Part shown: positions 25,991 through 36,900 of the stretch, one piece after another
How the letters are laid out: each line of letters starts with the position of its first letter
Position numbering within the stretch: position 1 is the first letter of the stretch
Assembly (NCBI GenBank): GCA_022432975.1
Contig: CM039509.1
Span: 39,590,209 to 39,654,208, forward strand
DNA length: 64,000 bases
Direction: 5' to 3'
Origin: Begonia masoniana
Taxonomy: Eukaryota > Streptophyta > Magnoliopsida > Cucurbitales > Begoniaceae
Notes under the pieces: model-generated
The model's input: the letters and a program-made list of their open reading frames with translations, nothing else
Told to the model about the DNA's origin: nothing
Databases searched by the model: none
Position numbers and translations under genes: made by a program

Positions 25991-26605
25991 CACATAAAAT
26001 GTCCAACTTGGGGATTTTGGTAAGTTCTACCATATAACGAGTCTTCCACACACGATAGTCTACCGTTACCTATGTTTAGGACTCTAGACACGACATTTTG
26101 GGTATGTTATAAGTTAGAACCAAAATGTCGATAGATAAGGATTAAAACGCCCGAGTCCGTTCTCTAATGAACGAAATAAAAGAAAGCGATTGGTCAAAGG
26201 AACAAATGAAAAGATTTAAGTGAGATTGGGCGAGGGAAACAATTAAGTTTAAAATTTTACGTCATTTTTAGAAATAATAATACGGGAAAATAAGGGTACA
26301 GTGTTAGGGTCGCTACATCGCTGGAGGAAGAACAGAAAAGGAAGCTGAGGGGAGAGAGTCGGTTGAGAGAGGAAAGTCGACTGGTGGAGGTTTTTGTGAG
26401 GTTTAAGGATTTCCATTTTCTATTTATACACCTAATAAGCTAGGCTTAATTACAAGTTTGCCACTAAACTTAATTTTTATAAAAAGAACTAATTAAACTT
26501 TGGCGCCCAAAATTCTGACCAAAGAGATATATGCATAGATGACAGTTAATTCCGTTTCGTTAAAAGAAAGTTCACCTGCTCGAAGTTGTCGAGTGCTACA
26601 AATGT

Positions 26606-27600
26606 GGACGAGAAGTTGTCGTTAGTTGGGCATGTTATGTAGGTTGTGAGTCTTGTGCAAATTGTGGGTCGTAGGTACGTATGTGAAGTCGTCGTTGGTT
26701 GGTTGTGATCAGCATGCATCATGTTTTAAAAGCTACGCAAAATGTTTTGAGCATGTTTTTAAGCACGGAAGGAGAGTATTGGATGTGAGGTACGGTGTGG
26801 ACAGGCGACAGTGGGCTGGAGTGTGACTATGGGCCCCGCTTCTGGGACGAGGCTGGAGCGGTGGCGACGTGCCAATGGTAGCGCAGTGTATCGATCGACT
26901 GTCTCGGGCGGTTGCATTTCGAGTCAGGACAGTGGCTGGAGTATGACTGTGGACCCCGCTTCCGGGACGAGCTGGAGCGTTGGCGACATGCCGATGGCAG
27001 CGCGGTGTATCGACCGACTGTCTCGGGCGGTTGCATTTCGAGTCAGGACAGGGGGTTTTGGGTGTGACTTATGAACCCCGTTCCTGGAGGAACCAGGACG
27101 GCGGTGATGTGCTGGTAAACAGTGCGGTGTACGAACTGACTGCCTGGCGCGGTTACATTCCAAACCTCAGCGAGATACGATGCTGGTGAGGTGATGACAA
27201 CGTGTGTAGAGACCTGCAAGTGTTAGGATTGCATAACCAGTTTTCATACTTAACGTTTATTTTTCAGCACTTTACTTGCTACGCTTTGAGCTTACGGTGT
27301 GTCCTGTGGTGTAGGTACTGCTGAGCTGGTGGGTGTGTACCGAGAGTCTGACTAGGAGTAGGTGGCAGTTGGTGACGTGCGACCAGGGCCCCGGTTGATG
27401 ACAGTGTTAGGGCGACCCAGCCCAGGAGGAGCCGTAGCATGGTGTTGATAGGGAGTAGGACCTTTTGTCTTTTGTGGGGGTATTTGTATTTGTTGTATAT
27501 AGTCATAGTTAAGGTGATGTGTCGCCCTATACTGTGAATTTTCTTCACTTAGGGATGTTAGTATTTTAGTTTCCCTCTTTACTGCTATTTGGAGATTTCG
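26606..27600 (+). mobile_element. 3' half of the 18576-30478 LTR with GC-rich 120-bp repeats
   Basis: Unique sequence with GCATGCATCATGTTTTAAAA (near 26712), two copies of the ~120-bp GC-rich unit (about 26810-27050), the acceptor-like CTGTGGTGTAG|GT (27303-27316), and the LTR tail up to the insertion at 27601. ORFs here are repeat by-products. Confidence 0.7.
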
Positions 27601-30144
27601 TTTAACACCCAGATTTTTCATAGCACGTGTGGGGGGCTTTAGCTTTAAGAGGAATTAGGGTAGTTATTGTAAAGGGATAAAGGGATTAGAAGTGAGAATG
27701 CAAAGAGAAGAAAAGTGGTGGATTTGGTTGAAAAGTCAAAAAGCATAGGTTTGAAAATTCAAAGGAAATTGTGACCAATAGAAAGCCATTAAGTGGTAAT
27801 TTAAACTAAGTAGAAAAAGGAAAGAAAAGTGATTTAGGAGGATGAATCACGTTGGTATATATTAAACATTAAGGTGGGATTGTTTTATAAAATTAAGAAA
27901 AATTGTGGTAAAAAGCAAAAAGGAAGAAATTGTGTTTATAAAATTGGTAAAGTTAGTGGACAAAAGGGCAAAATCTTCCTTCTTCCTCCTCTTTCTCCCA
28001 CGCCACTTTCAGCCATTGAAGGGCTTTCTCTCCTTCGATTCTTCAAGACTTCTCAAGGGTTAAGGTAAGATTTTATATGGCTTTAATGTTGGGTGCACTT
28101 AAATGATGAAATTGGGTGTTTTTAAGGTGTTTTAGGTAGGTTTGCATAGGGTTTGAAAACCCTAATTTGGGGAATTCCGAAAGTTGTGTTTCTTGTTGGA
28201 TTTTCTTCCCAAATTTAGTTGTTTAACTTTTAATTATGTTAGTTTAGGTTGTTTTTCGGAAAAGATTAAGGATTTGAAGTGAGTTACACAAAAACCGGTT
28301 TTTAACAAATTGGGCGCCGGTTCTGTTTCTGCATTTTTGGTTTGGCCAAGTTATTTGGTTGATTATTTTGAGTATTTCAATAGATAGTAGACGTGGAGAG
28401 GTTTACGAAATGGGGTGGAACGTCAAAATCTGATGAAAAACGAGTGAGTTATGGCCGATTGAAGTTTAGAAGGTGAAAATAGTGGGAATTTCGGATTTTA
28501 GGGTTTATATTTTAGATTTGGTTGAATTGTGGTTAGTTTGTGGTTAGTTTAGAGTTAGATAATTTCTTAGAATTTATTAGTGGATTCCTAAATTATTTTC
28601 CTATATTTGTTAGGTTGACGAGTGAATTAGCCGAGTGAGCGAGCAGGAAGCCAGGTAAGTAGTGGATCGCTTGTGTTTTGCCTTCGGGCCTACACCATGG
28701 AACGGTAGGGAATTGTTTGCTTGATTGTTTTATTTTTGTCTTGTGTTGTGCATTATATGTGACACACGCATCATTGTTTTCAAACTACGGAACGAACGTG
28801 TTTTGAAACATGGTTTTGAATGGTGAGCTTGCAACGTAAGGGGTGGTGTGAGTTGAAACGTAATGTGGTTGTGTTGGAGTCGCCCAATCGCATTAGGATA
28901 GCACCTGCGAGGAACTCTAGTAGAGTTTCCCAGTCGCGTTAAGGTGGTACCTGCGAGAGACTAGCAGAGTTGGAGTCACCCAGTCGCGTTAGGGTAGCAC
29001 CTGCGAGGAACTCTAGTAGAGTTTTCCAGTCACGTTTAGGTGGTACCTGCGAGGGCTAGCAGAGGTAGAGTCACCCAGTCGCGTTAGGGTAGCACCTGCG
29101 AGGAACTCTAGTAGAGTTTCTCATTCGCGTTAAGGTGGTACCTGCGAGGGACTACCAGAATTGCAGTTTAGCACTTGCGATGAGTTTCGTTCTGTAAATG
29201 AGCAATGAAACGCACACGAAACAAGACCAACTGAGCGAGTAGAAACTTCATGTGTTAGGGGTTGTGTTGCATTATATTTTTGGTATGCATTATTCCCTAC
29301 TTACTAAGCATTAGGCTTACGTTTTGTGTTCCGTGGTGTATGTGTGGACAGGAGTACAGGTGAGGGCTTTAATGAAAGCTAGGGTTGGGGACGCAGTCGT
29401 TGACGTACGCGGTATGCCGGTGCAGGCAATTGTCGGGGCGTCTCGACCATGATCTTCGGGGGTGCGTGGTAGCGTATGGTTTGAGTATTTTGGGTTGATG
29501 TTGTTAGATTTTGGTTTGGTAAAAATAATTGTGGTTTTGGCACATTTGTAGACTTGGTTTAGATGGCTTATAAGGGTATTTTCAGGTTTTTGGGTTTTGG
29601 AAATTATAGGCGTTATGCCGCTCGTTTTGGTTTTCAAACAAATAATGTCGGGTTTATTTTCTCTATTTTTTTCGTAAACTATTTTAAGTCGGTTTTTTGC
29701 AATTTTTACGGGACACGGAGTCGGAAGTGTCGGGAATGTGTGGTTAAATTTTCAGGTGACTTGGAGGTGTTTGGCTCGAAGAAAAAATGGAGAAAAGTGA
29801 AAAATGGTCTAAAAAGGGGCATTTTTGGCCGAAGAAGGCCGAGAGGGCCCGATCGATTGGGCTGGGGTGCCGATCGATCGGGCTGGGCGCGCACAGGGGC
29901 GCGCGGCGCCCAGCACACACCCACTTTTGTTGTTTTTTTTTTCCTATTTCCAAAATATTTTAACCCAACATTTTCCGGCATATTTTAAACGTATTTTTGG
30001 GACATTTTCTAACATTTTTCGAGGGTTCGAAAAACCCGAAACCCGAGTAAAAAATTTATCAAAAATTATTTTAAACGTCGTTTTAAACGCTGTTTGAGTT
30101 AGCAAAGTAGCACACCGAGCCAAGGCGGGTTCGGGGGCGTTACA
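27601..30144 (+). mobile_element. Solo LTR, 2,544 bp
   Basis: TTTAACACCC (TG mutated to TT)...GGGGGCGTTACA with the 5-bp duplication TTTCG at 27596-27600 and 30145-30149. It has a pyrimidine-rich first-exon-like region with donor (about 27975-28065), an exon-like 41-nt segment 28614-28654, the donor module at 28655 with CCTACACCATGGAAC (28689-28703), and a matching acceptor-side GTTCCGTGGTGTA (29328-29340), where the expected AG is mutated. The tail contains GATCGATC palindromes at 29850-29890. Confidence 0.85.
28860..29165 (+). repeat. ~60-bp tandem repeat inside the solo LTR
   Basis: Five to six units built on CACCTGCGAGGAACTCTAGT, CAGTCGCGTTAGGGTAGCAC and CAGTCGCGTTAAGGTGGTAC, arranged as alternating A/B types (about 120-bp super-period). 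It lies inside the putative LTR intron, where the related LTRs have other repeats. Confidence 0.75.
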
Positions 30145-30478
30145 TTTCGTATGCTGGATAGTTGAGTAAGAGTATTCTGGATCTGGTTGAGGATTGATTT
30201 GTTTGCAGGTACTTAGCATTTTGGGGGCGCCATTTTCAGGCGTTACTCTGTCAAAATTTTTGAGGAGGACACCGTGGTGCTTAACGATTAGGATCGAAGA
30301 AAATTAGTGAGTCTAGGCAGCTAGGTAAGACATAAGAGAGCTTTGACAGATTAGTTTTAATTCTGCTGCGTGAGTTTTAGCATTGGGAGTGTAAGCAAAT
30401 GGGATAGCTGAGTGAGTCGTTACATCAGAGCAGTCCCTGTGCGCACCGAGAACCCGGGTGGGTTTTCGGGGCGTTACA

Positions 30479-30835
30479 CAACCGATTTAACAAATCTACA
30501 AATCTTGTTCTTTCAACAACTATAAAATGTAATTCATTAATGACTATAATTCTAGCAAGTTTATCTCTACATCTTTGTTGATTAAATGTTTTAACAGTTA
30601 CACAGCCAACTGAATTTTCTCCGACAACCTCTTTTTACGTAACAATAAAGTCTTTTGGTTCTCGTCTAAACCAGCCAACAACATCTTACAAATACTTACA
30701 TGTTTGTTTAAGCTTGAAGTTTCATTTTTATTGGATGACAAGCATACGAAGTCCCACAGCAATTGCAAGTTGACCTAGGGTTATCCGGGTCATATGGTTC
30801 TGATTTAATGAAGTAATTTTATGCTTCACATGCTC
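30479..30835 (-). pseudogene. hAT-1 transposase pseudogene, N-terminal BED-finger part
   Basis: The minus strand encodes a BED-type zinc finger: CNCCGTSYACHPIK, then (after a 1-nt deletion) SLNKHVSIC. It continues, after a second 1-nt frameshift, into VVGENSVGCVTVKTFNQQRC and RDKLARIIVINELHF, an N-terminal block of RICESLEEPER-like transposases. The next part of the gene is at 18575, on the other side of the 11.9-kb insertion. Confidence 0.7.
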
Positions 30836-31329
30836 TGCTTCTTTTTTTTTTTGCTTTCCATCCTAACATTAAAACAAATTGAATGACATATTAAATGAAG
30901 AAGATACAATCATACATATCCACACAAAAGTACTAATATTTTTTACCTTAAAAAACCTTAACCATTGTACGACTTCTTGTCACACAGACAACTAGTTTGA
31001 ATTGAAAACAATGCTTATTTGTCCATCAAACCTTAATTACTTACTCCAGTGGTCTAGAGACAAAAGGTTATCCTATCATTGATCTAATCTATACCCATTT
31101 CAATGGGTAGAAAGAGGACATGATCTATTCTCTTCATACCAATCTCTTTCTAAAACAAATAACCATAAAAATTCAATTTAAATGATTTCTGAAGATGATC
31201 AACCATCTTATTTATCATAATTTTTCATTTCACCTACCACATGGCTGGATTGTTTCATTCTTTAAGAGCACAAAAAAGGAGGAAATATGACAAACATTAT
31301 TTTTAGTTGCCAGCCCGCCCGCTCAGCCC
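30836..31329. other. AT-rich sequence around the left edge of hAT-2
   Basis: No ORF supported. ACTCCAGT at 31043-31050 equals the 8 bp just after the right end of hAT-2 (50166-50173) and is my candidate target duplication. The sequence that follows (GGTCTAGAGAC) matches the expected terminal repeat TAGAGATG only poorly, so the left end of hAT-2 is not firmly placed. Confidence 0.4.
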
Positions 31330-31504
31330 AGTCATGTGACCGTTGCACACACCCCCTGCAACGGTCATGTGACCGTTGCACCCTCGTTCTCCCTCCTATA
31401 AATATTATCATTTCCTTTTCGTTTTTTTTTTCCACACACACTTCTTTTCTCTCAATCTCTCAGATCTCTCTTTTACAATTCGCTTCCATTCCTCGTTCAA
31501 CAAG
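31330..31504 (+). promoter_or_regulatory. hAT-2 promoter, palindromes and first non-coding exon
   Basis: TATAAATA box at 31397-31404. About 17 bp upstream is a perfect palindrome with 11-bp arms, TGCAACGGTCA-TG-TGACCGTTGCA (31357-31380), and an extra half copy GTCATGTGACCGTTGCA at 31331-31347. These are plausible transposase- or factor-binding sites. A pyrimidine-rich leader ends at donor CAAG|GTATGT (31504/31505). Confidence 0.6.
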
Positions 31505-31708
31505 GTATGTTTTAATTTTTTTTATATATTTACATAATTTTTAATTGTAATTATATTAACTAAATTATTTGTGGATTATTTTTTTTTTAAGTTTTGTATA
31601 CGTGGAGTTGATCAATTCACACCATCTACAAGCTTATGTTGGACATTAAAGTTGTGGTATCAATTTATTATTAAAAAATTAATTTTATATTTAGTTTATT
31701 TATTATAG
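31505..31708 (+). other. 5' intron of hAT-2
   Basis: GTATGTTTT...TTATTATAG, 204 nt and strongly AT-rich, separates the leader exon from the first coding exon. An intron at this position is common in plant hAT genes. Confidence 0.55.
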
Positions 31709-32286
31709 ATCCTCGCAATTATATTATTGATGATAATGATGACGTAGAAGATATTAGAGAATCAATTCCCACATTTTCTATGGGACAATCATCTGCACAA
31801 ACATCCACTTCATCACAAAAAAAAAAAACAAAACGTCTGAAATATGAAAATATTTTGTAATAAAAGAAATTAAAATTGGTGGAAAAATAGAATCTAGAGC
31901 TCAATGCAATTATTGTATTAAAAATTATGTATATATTTCCAGTAGTTCAACTAGCACACTCGGTAGGCATTATAAAAAATGTCACTTAAACGAGCAAGTT
32001 AGAGACCCTACACAAAGATTATTGAATGCTAGTAGTAGTGGCACTTTTTTGTATTCACAAAGTAGAATGAGAGAAGGAATAACAAAACTTGTAGCACAAT
32101 GTGAGTTTCCTTTAGCGTTCACTGATAGTGATGAATTTGAAAAATTTATGAAAGAGTATGCTACTCCTAATTTTAAACGTGTTCCTAGAAGTACAACTAG
32201 AATTAATATTATTAAAATGTTTAATAATATGAAAAATGAAATAATTTCATTTTTTTCAAGCGCCCCCTTCAATGTCTATTTGTATC
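31709..32286 (+). pseudogene. hAT-2 transposase pseudogene, N-terminal BED-finger part
   Basis: An acidic start (YIIDDNDDVEDIRE) is followed by a BED zinc finger: CNYC (Cys codons at 31905 and 31914), then STLGRHYKKC (His 31968, Cys 31980). Next come SRMREGITKLVAQCEFPLAF and RINIIKMFNNMKNEIISFF, typical of plant hAT transposases. TGA at 31845-31847 replaces an expected Trp, and the acidic part is in another frame. The gene is cut at 32286 by an LTR element (duplication GTATC) and resumes at 48231. Confidence 0.8.
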
Positions 32287-32412
32287 TGTAACACCCGGCA
32301 TTTTGCCATGTAGTTATCCCTTGGTTTATTGAATGAGATGTTTAGTGGAAAACAAAACTAATGTGTAACCAAAACAAAACCACTAGTTAGAAACCAATGG
32401 ACGGGCAGTTTA

Positions 32413-33943
32413 TGTAACGCCCCGAGTTATCTGAACCCGATTCGTTACATAAAGCTCGAACCTAATTAAGAAACTTTGAACTAAATTTAAAATTTCACTC
32501 GAAAGTCTGGGTTTGACATTTTTCTAAAACTTCAAAACATTTAAATGCTTGCAGCGGAAATCATTTGAACAACAATGGAGTTAAACAATACCAAGAAACA
32601 TTGTTTGAAATGTTAAGAAACAATCGGCAAATAGCAAATAAGGTTTAAACCATGAAATAATTGAGAAGTCGCAGAGGTCAAACATATCTGCCGATGAATA
32701 AAGTCAACGGAAGAAGCAGAAATAGCAAATAGAAGGCTTCTACCGATGACGTGGACTAGAAGAGTTGGAAACAAAAGACATTTCTCGGTGGACTGCATCT
32801 ACCGATGACGTCAGCCAAATAAAACAATTATCCAATATCAACCGATCGCAAAAAGACAAGTTTTGCGACTCGCATCTACCGATGGCTAAACGACAAAATT
32901 CCTCATTTCCTTTCTTCCGACAAAATAAACTGTATACACCGATCACTAGTCGACAAAACACCTCCTACATCCACTGGTAAAAAAAGCTACATATACCGAT
33001 TACTAAACGACAAAACATGATACCCACTCATACCGGTAGGGCAAAATCTACATCTTCCGATAGAATAAACCTCATGTACCGATGACTTTACTGAGACATC
33101 ATCCGATAAACAACACAACTCAACATCTGCCGATAGACTTCATCTACCGACAGAGAACAGAACAACATTTCAACTACTTCTCGCTACATACACAACACTA
33201 ATTACAGAAAGGAATTTACTTACTTCACCAAGACCATTCAGAAACAATTCAAATCATTATATTGTTCAAATCCAATAAAACCAACATTTAAAACCCAACA
33301 GATCACTAGTATTAGTAAATCTCAAACGTAANNNNNNNNNNNNNNNNNNNNNNNNNNNNNNNNNNNNNNNNNNNNNNNNNNNNNNNNNNNNNNNNNNNNN
33401 NNNNNNNNNNNNNNNNNNNNNNNNNNNNNNNTCTAACCACTTCTTCGGTTTTGCTTCCAAACCTAAAAGCGTAGACAATGTATTAGTTAAACTTCATTCT
33501 AAACTAACCAGGAGTCTAGGGAAATTAGCTTCGGAGCTCAGATCATCGTGCATTCCCGATTCTGCACTAAACCCAAAACTACACATATTCACAGCGCTCC
33601 CGAAACACATACATTGCACTCCCTCGGTTAACTAACCATCAAGTCTTAAGGGAAAATGAAGGAACTCACCTAAGTCGAAGAAATCGTTGGAGGAATTGAA
33701 GGGGAATCTCCTAAAGCTTTCTGCTGAGCTGAGGAGCTGAGAGTTGAAAAGGGAAACAGTAAACAGTGGCGGCTACAGCATTAACGCTTTCCTTAAATAT
33801 GTTTTTCCCTTATTACTAGCTAATTACTATAATGCCCTTACATTAATCACACATTACCCTAATTAATAATTCTCACAATCCCCCCCATAATTATACACTT
33901 TATTTTGACAAGGTAAATTGGTTCAATGGAACTAGGTGTTACA
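32413..33943 (-). mobile_element. 3' LTR of the chromovirus, with assembly gap
   Basis: Same ends as the right LTR (TGTAACGCCCC...GGTGTTACA on plus). About 730 bp present in the right LTR are absent and replaced by the N run. It contains a cluster of about 14 (T)ACCGAT-type motifs at 32690-33150, including one TGACGTCA, shared with other LTRs in the window. Confidence 0.88.
33332..33431. other. Assembly gap, 100 N
   Basis: The flanks align to 39537 and about 40271 in the intact LTR, so the real missing length is about 730 bp rather than 100. The gap is a fixed-size placeholder. Confidence 0.95.
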
Positions 33944-33961
33944 ATCTACCATCCTTAAAAG
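33944..33961 (-). other. Polypurine tract of the chromovirus
   Basis: On the minus strand TTTTAAGGATGGTAGAT abuts the 3' LTR start TGTAACACC. The position is correct; purine content is moderate. Confidence 0.55.
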
Positions 33962-36900
33962 AATTTTGTCCTCAAAATTTGATACCTGAATAATTCCAGA
34001 TGTTGGTCCATCATGTCTTGCTGGCGCTCCCAAGTTGTCTCCTCTACGTTTTGGTTGTGCCATAAGACTTTCACTAGTGGAACCTCCTTGTTGCGCAATA
34101 CCTTCACTGCATAGTCTAGGATCCTTACCGGTTTCTCTTCATATGTAGGAGTATGATGAACTTCAACACTCTGCTGTTCTACAATCTGGGAAGGGTCTCG
34201 TACACATTTCTTAAGCATGGAGATATGATACACGTCATGGATTCCTTCCAAAGAGGCTGGTAACTGTAGTTGATAAGCTAACTTCCCAATCCTCTTCAAG
34301 ATTGAGAAGGGTCCAATATATCGGGGGTTCAACTTGCCTCTCTTTATAAATTTCACAACTCCCTTGAAAGGTGACACCTTAAGGAAAACTTCATTACCAA
34401 CATCAAATTCCAGTTCTCTTCGTCTTTTGTCTGCATAGCTTTTCTGCCGGCTTTGAGCTGTCAAGATTCTTTGTCGGATAAGAGCAATTTTCTCCACTAT
34501 TTGCTGTACGATATCAGGACCAATCAATTGTGCTTCTCCAACCTCATCCCAATACAATGGAGATCTGCACTTTCATCCATACAATGCCTCGTATGGTGTC
34601 ATACCTATTGTTGCCTGAAAACTGTTGTTATAAGAAAATTCAACCAATGACAAGTATTTGCTCCATGAACCTTGAAAGTCTAAGACACATGCATGGAGCA
34701 TATCCTCTAATGTTTGAATAGTCCTTTCAGATTGTCCATCTGTTTGAGGGTGGAAAGCTGTGCTAAAACTAAGCTGGGTTCCCATAGCCTTGTGCAAACT
34801 TTTCCAGAACTTAGATGTAAATCTAGAGTCTCGGTCTGAAACTATGGTGCTTGGAACTCCATGCAGTCTAACAACTTCATGTACATACAACTCAGCCAGT
34901 TGATCCATTGAGTATGTTATCTTTATTGGCAGAAAGTAAACAGATTTGGTTAAACGATCGACTATTACCCAAATTGCATCGTGACCCTTTGCTGTTCTAG
35001 GTAATCCTATGACAAAATCCATAGCTATTTGTTCCCATTTCCATTCAGGAACTGGCAAAGGTTGCAAGGTTCCAGCAGGCCTCTGATGTTCAGCTTTGAC
35101 TTGCTGGCAGATCAAACAGGACTCCACATACTCTGCCACACTTCTTTTCATACCTGGCCATCAATAATGTTGCTTGAGATCTCTATACATTTTCGTACTC
35201 CCGGGATGAACAGAGAGTCTAGAAGAATGGGCCTCAGATAGGATTCCCTTTCTAAGTTCAGTATCAGCCGGAACAAACCATCTATTTTGAAACTTGAGAA
35301 TTCCATCAACTGAGCAGTTGAAATCCGACTTGTCAGTAGAATCCATGCACAACTTATACTCATTGCATTTAGTGTCATTCATTTGAACTTCCTTTATTCT
35401 CTCCAAAATAGTAGGCCTCAAAGATATGGTCGAAAGCATGGCTGTCACACTAGACACAGCTTTCAGGTTGAATCTTTGGAATTCTGTCTCTAAAGCTATC
35501 GGTATGTCAAGAATCAATGTAGAGACTGAAGGAGTTACTCTACTCAAAGCATCAGCCACTACATTCGCTTTACCGGGATGGTATTTAATCTCGAAATCAT
35601 AGTCCTTTACAAATTCCAACCATCGACGTTGCCTCATGTTTAGTTCCTTCTGTGTGAAAATATATTTCAGACTCTTATGATCTGAAAATATCTCGCAAGA
35701 TTGTCCATACAAGTAATGCCTCCAAATCTTATGTGCAAATACCACTGCAGCTAATTCTAAGTCATGTGTAGGGTAATTCTTCTCATGTGTTTTCAACTGT
35801 CTAGAGGCAAAAGCTATTACTTTTCCATCCTGCATTAAAACACAACCAAGACCAATCTTGGAAGCATCACAGTAAATGCTAAACTTACCATTTTCAACAG
35901 GAAGGGTCAAGATTGGAGCGTTGGTCAGTTTCTATTTCAAGGTCAGAAAGCTATGTTCACATTCTTCAGTCCACATATACTTCACATTTTTCCTTGTTAA
36001 CCTGGTAAGGGATGTAACAATCTTTAAAAATCCTTCAATAAATTTTCTATAATATCCTGCTAATCCAAGGAAGCTCCTAATATCAGTAGTATTCTTTGGT
36101 TGGGGCCACTCCTTAACTGCCTGAACCTTGGCTGGATCGACAGATATTCCATCTCCAGAGATCACGTGACCAAAAAAGTGAACTCTGTCCAACCAAAACT
36201 CACACTTGGAAAACTTAGCATAAAGTTGATGTTGTCTAAGTACTCCTAACAACAAGCTCAAGTGACTTGCATGCTCATCTATAGTACGGGAATAGATCAG
36301 AATATCATCAATGAATACTATGACAAATTTATCTAAGTACTCGTGAAACACCCTATTCATGAGATCCATAAAGGCTACTGGTGCATTTGTCAATCCAAAA
36401 GACATAACCAAAAACTTGTAATGTCCATACCTTGTGCGAAAGGCAGTCTTTGGGATATCTTCAGATTTAACCTTCAACTGATAATAACCGGACCTAAAGT
36501 CAATCTTAGAGAAAACTCTTGCACCATTAAACTGATCAAATAAATTGTCAATTCTCGGCAATGGATACTTATTCTTGACAGTTAACTTATTCAATTCCCT
36601 ATAATCAATGCACATACGCATTGATCCATCTTTCTTTTTGACAAAAAGGACAGGCGCCCCCCACGGTGAAAAGCTGGGGCGTATGAACCCTTTCTCCAAC
36701 AAATCCTCCAACTGCTTCTTTAATTCCTTAAGTTCGTTTGGAGCTAATCTATATGGATTTTTAGACACAGGCTCGGCTCCGGGGTAAACATCTACAACAA
36801 ATTCAATTTCCCTATCTGGTGGTAAACCAGGAAGGTCATCTAAAAATACTTCGGGGAAGTCTTGGACAATTAAGACATTTTGAGGATTTATTTTTCCTAC

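Larger units (their letters stand above)
23655..26317 (+). mobile_element. Solo LTR, 2,663 bp
   Basis: TGTAACACCCAG...GGGTCGCTACA with the perfect 5-bp duplication TCGCT at 23650-23654 and 26318-26322. It is homologous to the minus-strand solo LTR at 43660-46128. It includes a 45-nt exon-like segment (24571-24615), a putative intron (24616-25223) and a palindromic GTCGAC-rich tail at 25790-25990. No coding sequence. Confidence 0.88.
21113..26600 (-). mobile_element. Solo LTR (2.8 kb net), interrupted
   Basis: TGTCACAATCC...GAGTGCTACA with the 5-bp duplication AATGT at 21108-21112 and 26601-26605. It contains the nested solo LTR 23655-26317. Orientation is minus: TATAAATA-like TGTATAAATAG on the minus strand near 26413-26424, and the donor/acceptor module reads on the minus strand. 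There is no coding sequence. Distinctive content is the CCACCGATGACGTCA motif cluster at 21310-21950 and a 290-bp direct duplication. Confidence 0.85.
18576..30478 (+). mobile_element. 11.9-kb interrupted solo LTR, same family as 720-10519
   Basis: It starts TGTAATATCCCGG and ends GGGGCGTTACA. The flanking 5 bp are CAACT (18571-18575) and CAACC (30479-30483), one mismatch. After subtracting the nested insertions 21113-26600 and 27601-30144 with their duplications, the LTR is about 3.86 kb and contains one complete copy of the family structure. It splits hAT-1. Recognisable segments: 5' end (18576-18708), arrays, donor module (19724-19833), arrays, GC-rich ~120-bp repeats (26800-27050), acceptor (27303-27314) and 3' end (30145-30478). 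Confidence 0.85.

Noticed and set aside
29563..30219. Several ORFs around the GC-rich tail of the 27601-30144 LTR
   Set aside because: Open frames on both strands without motifs in a solo LTR with both ends mapped.
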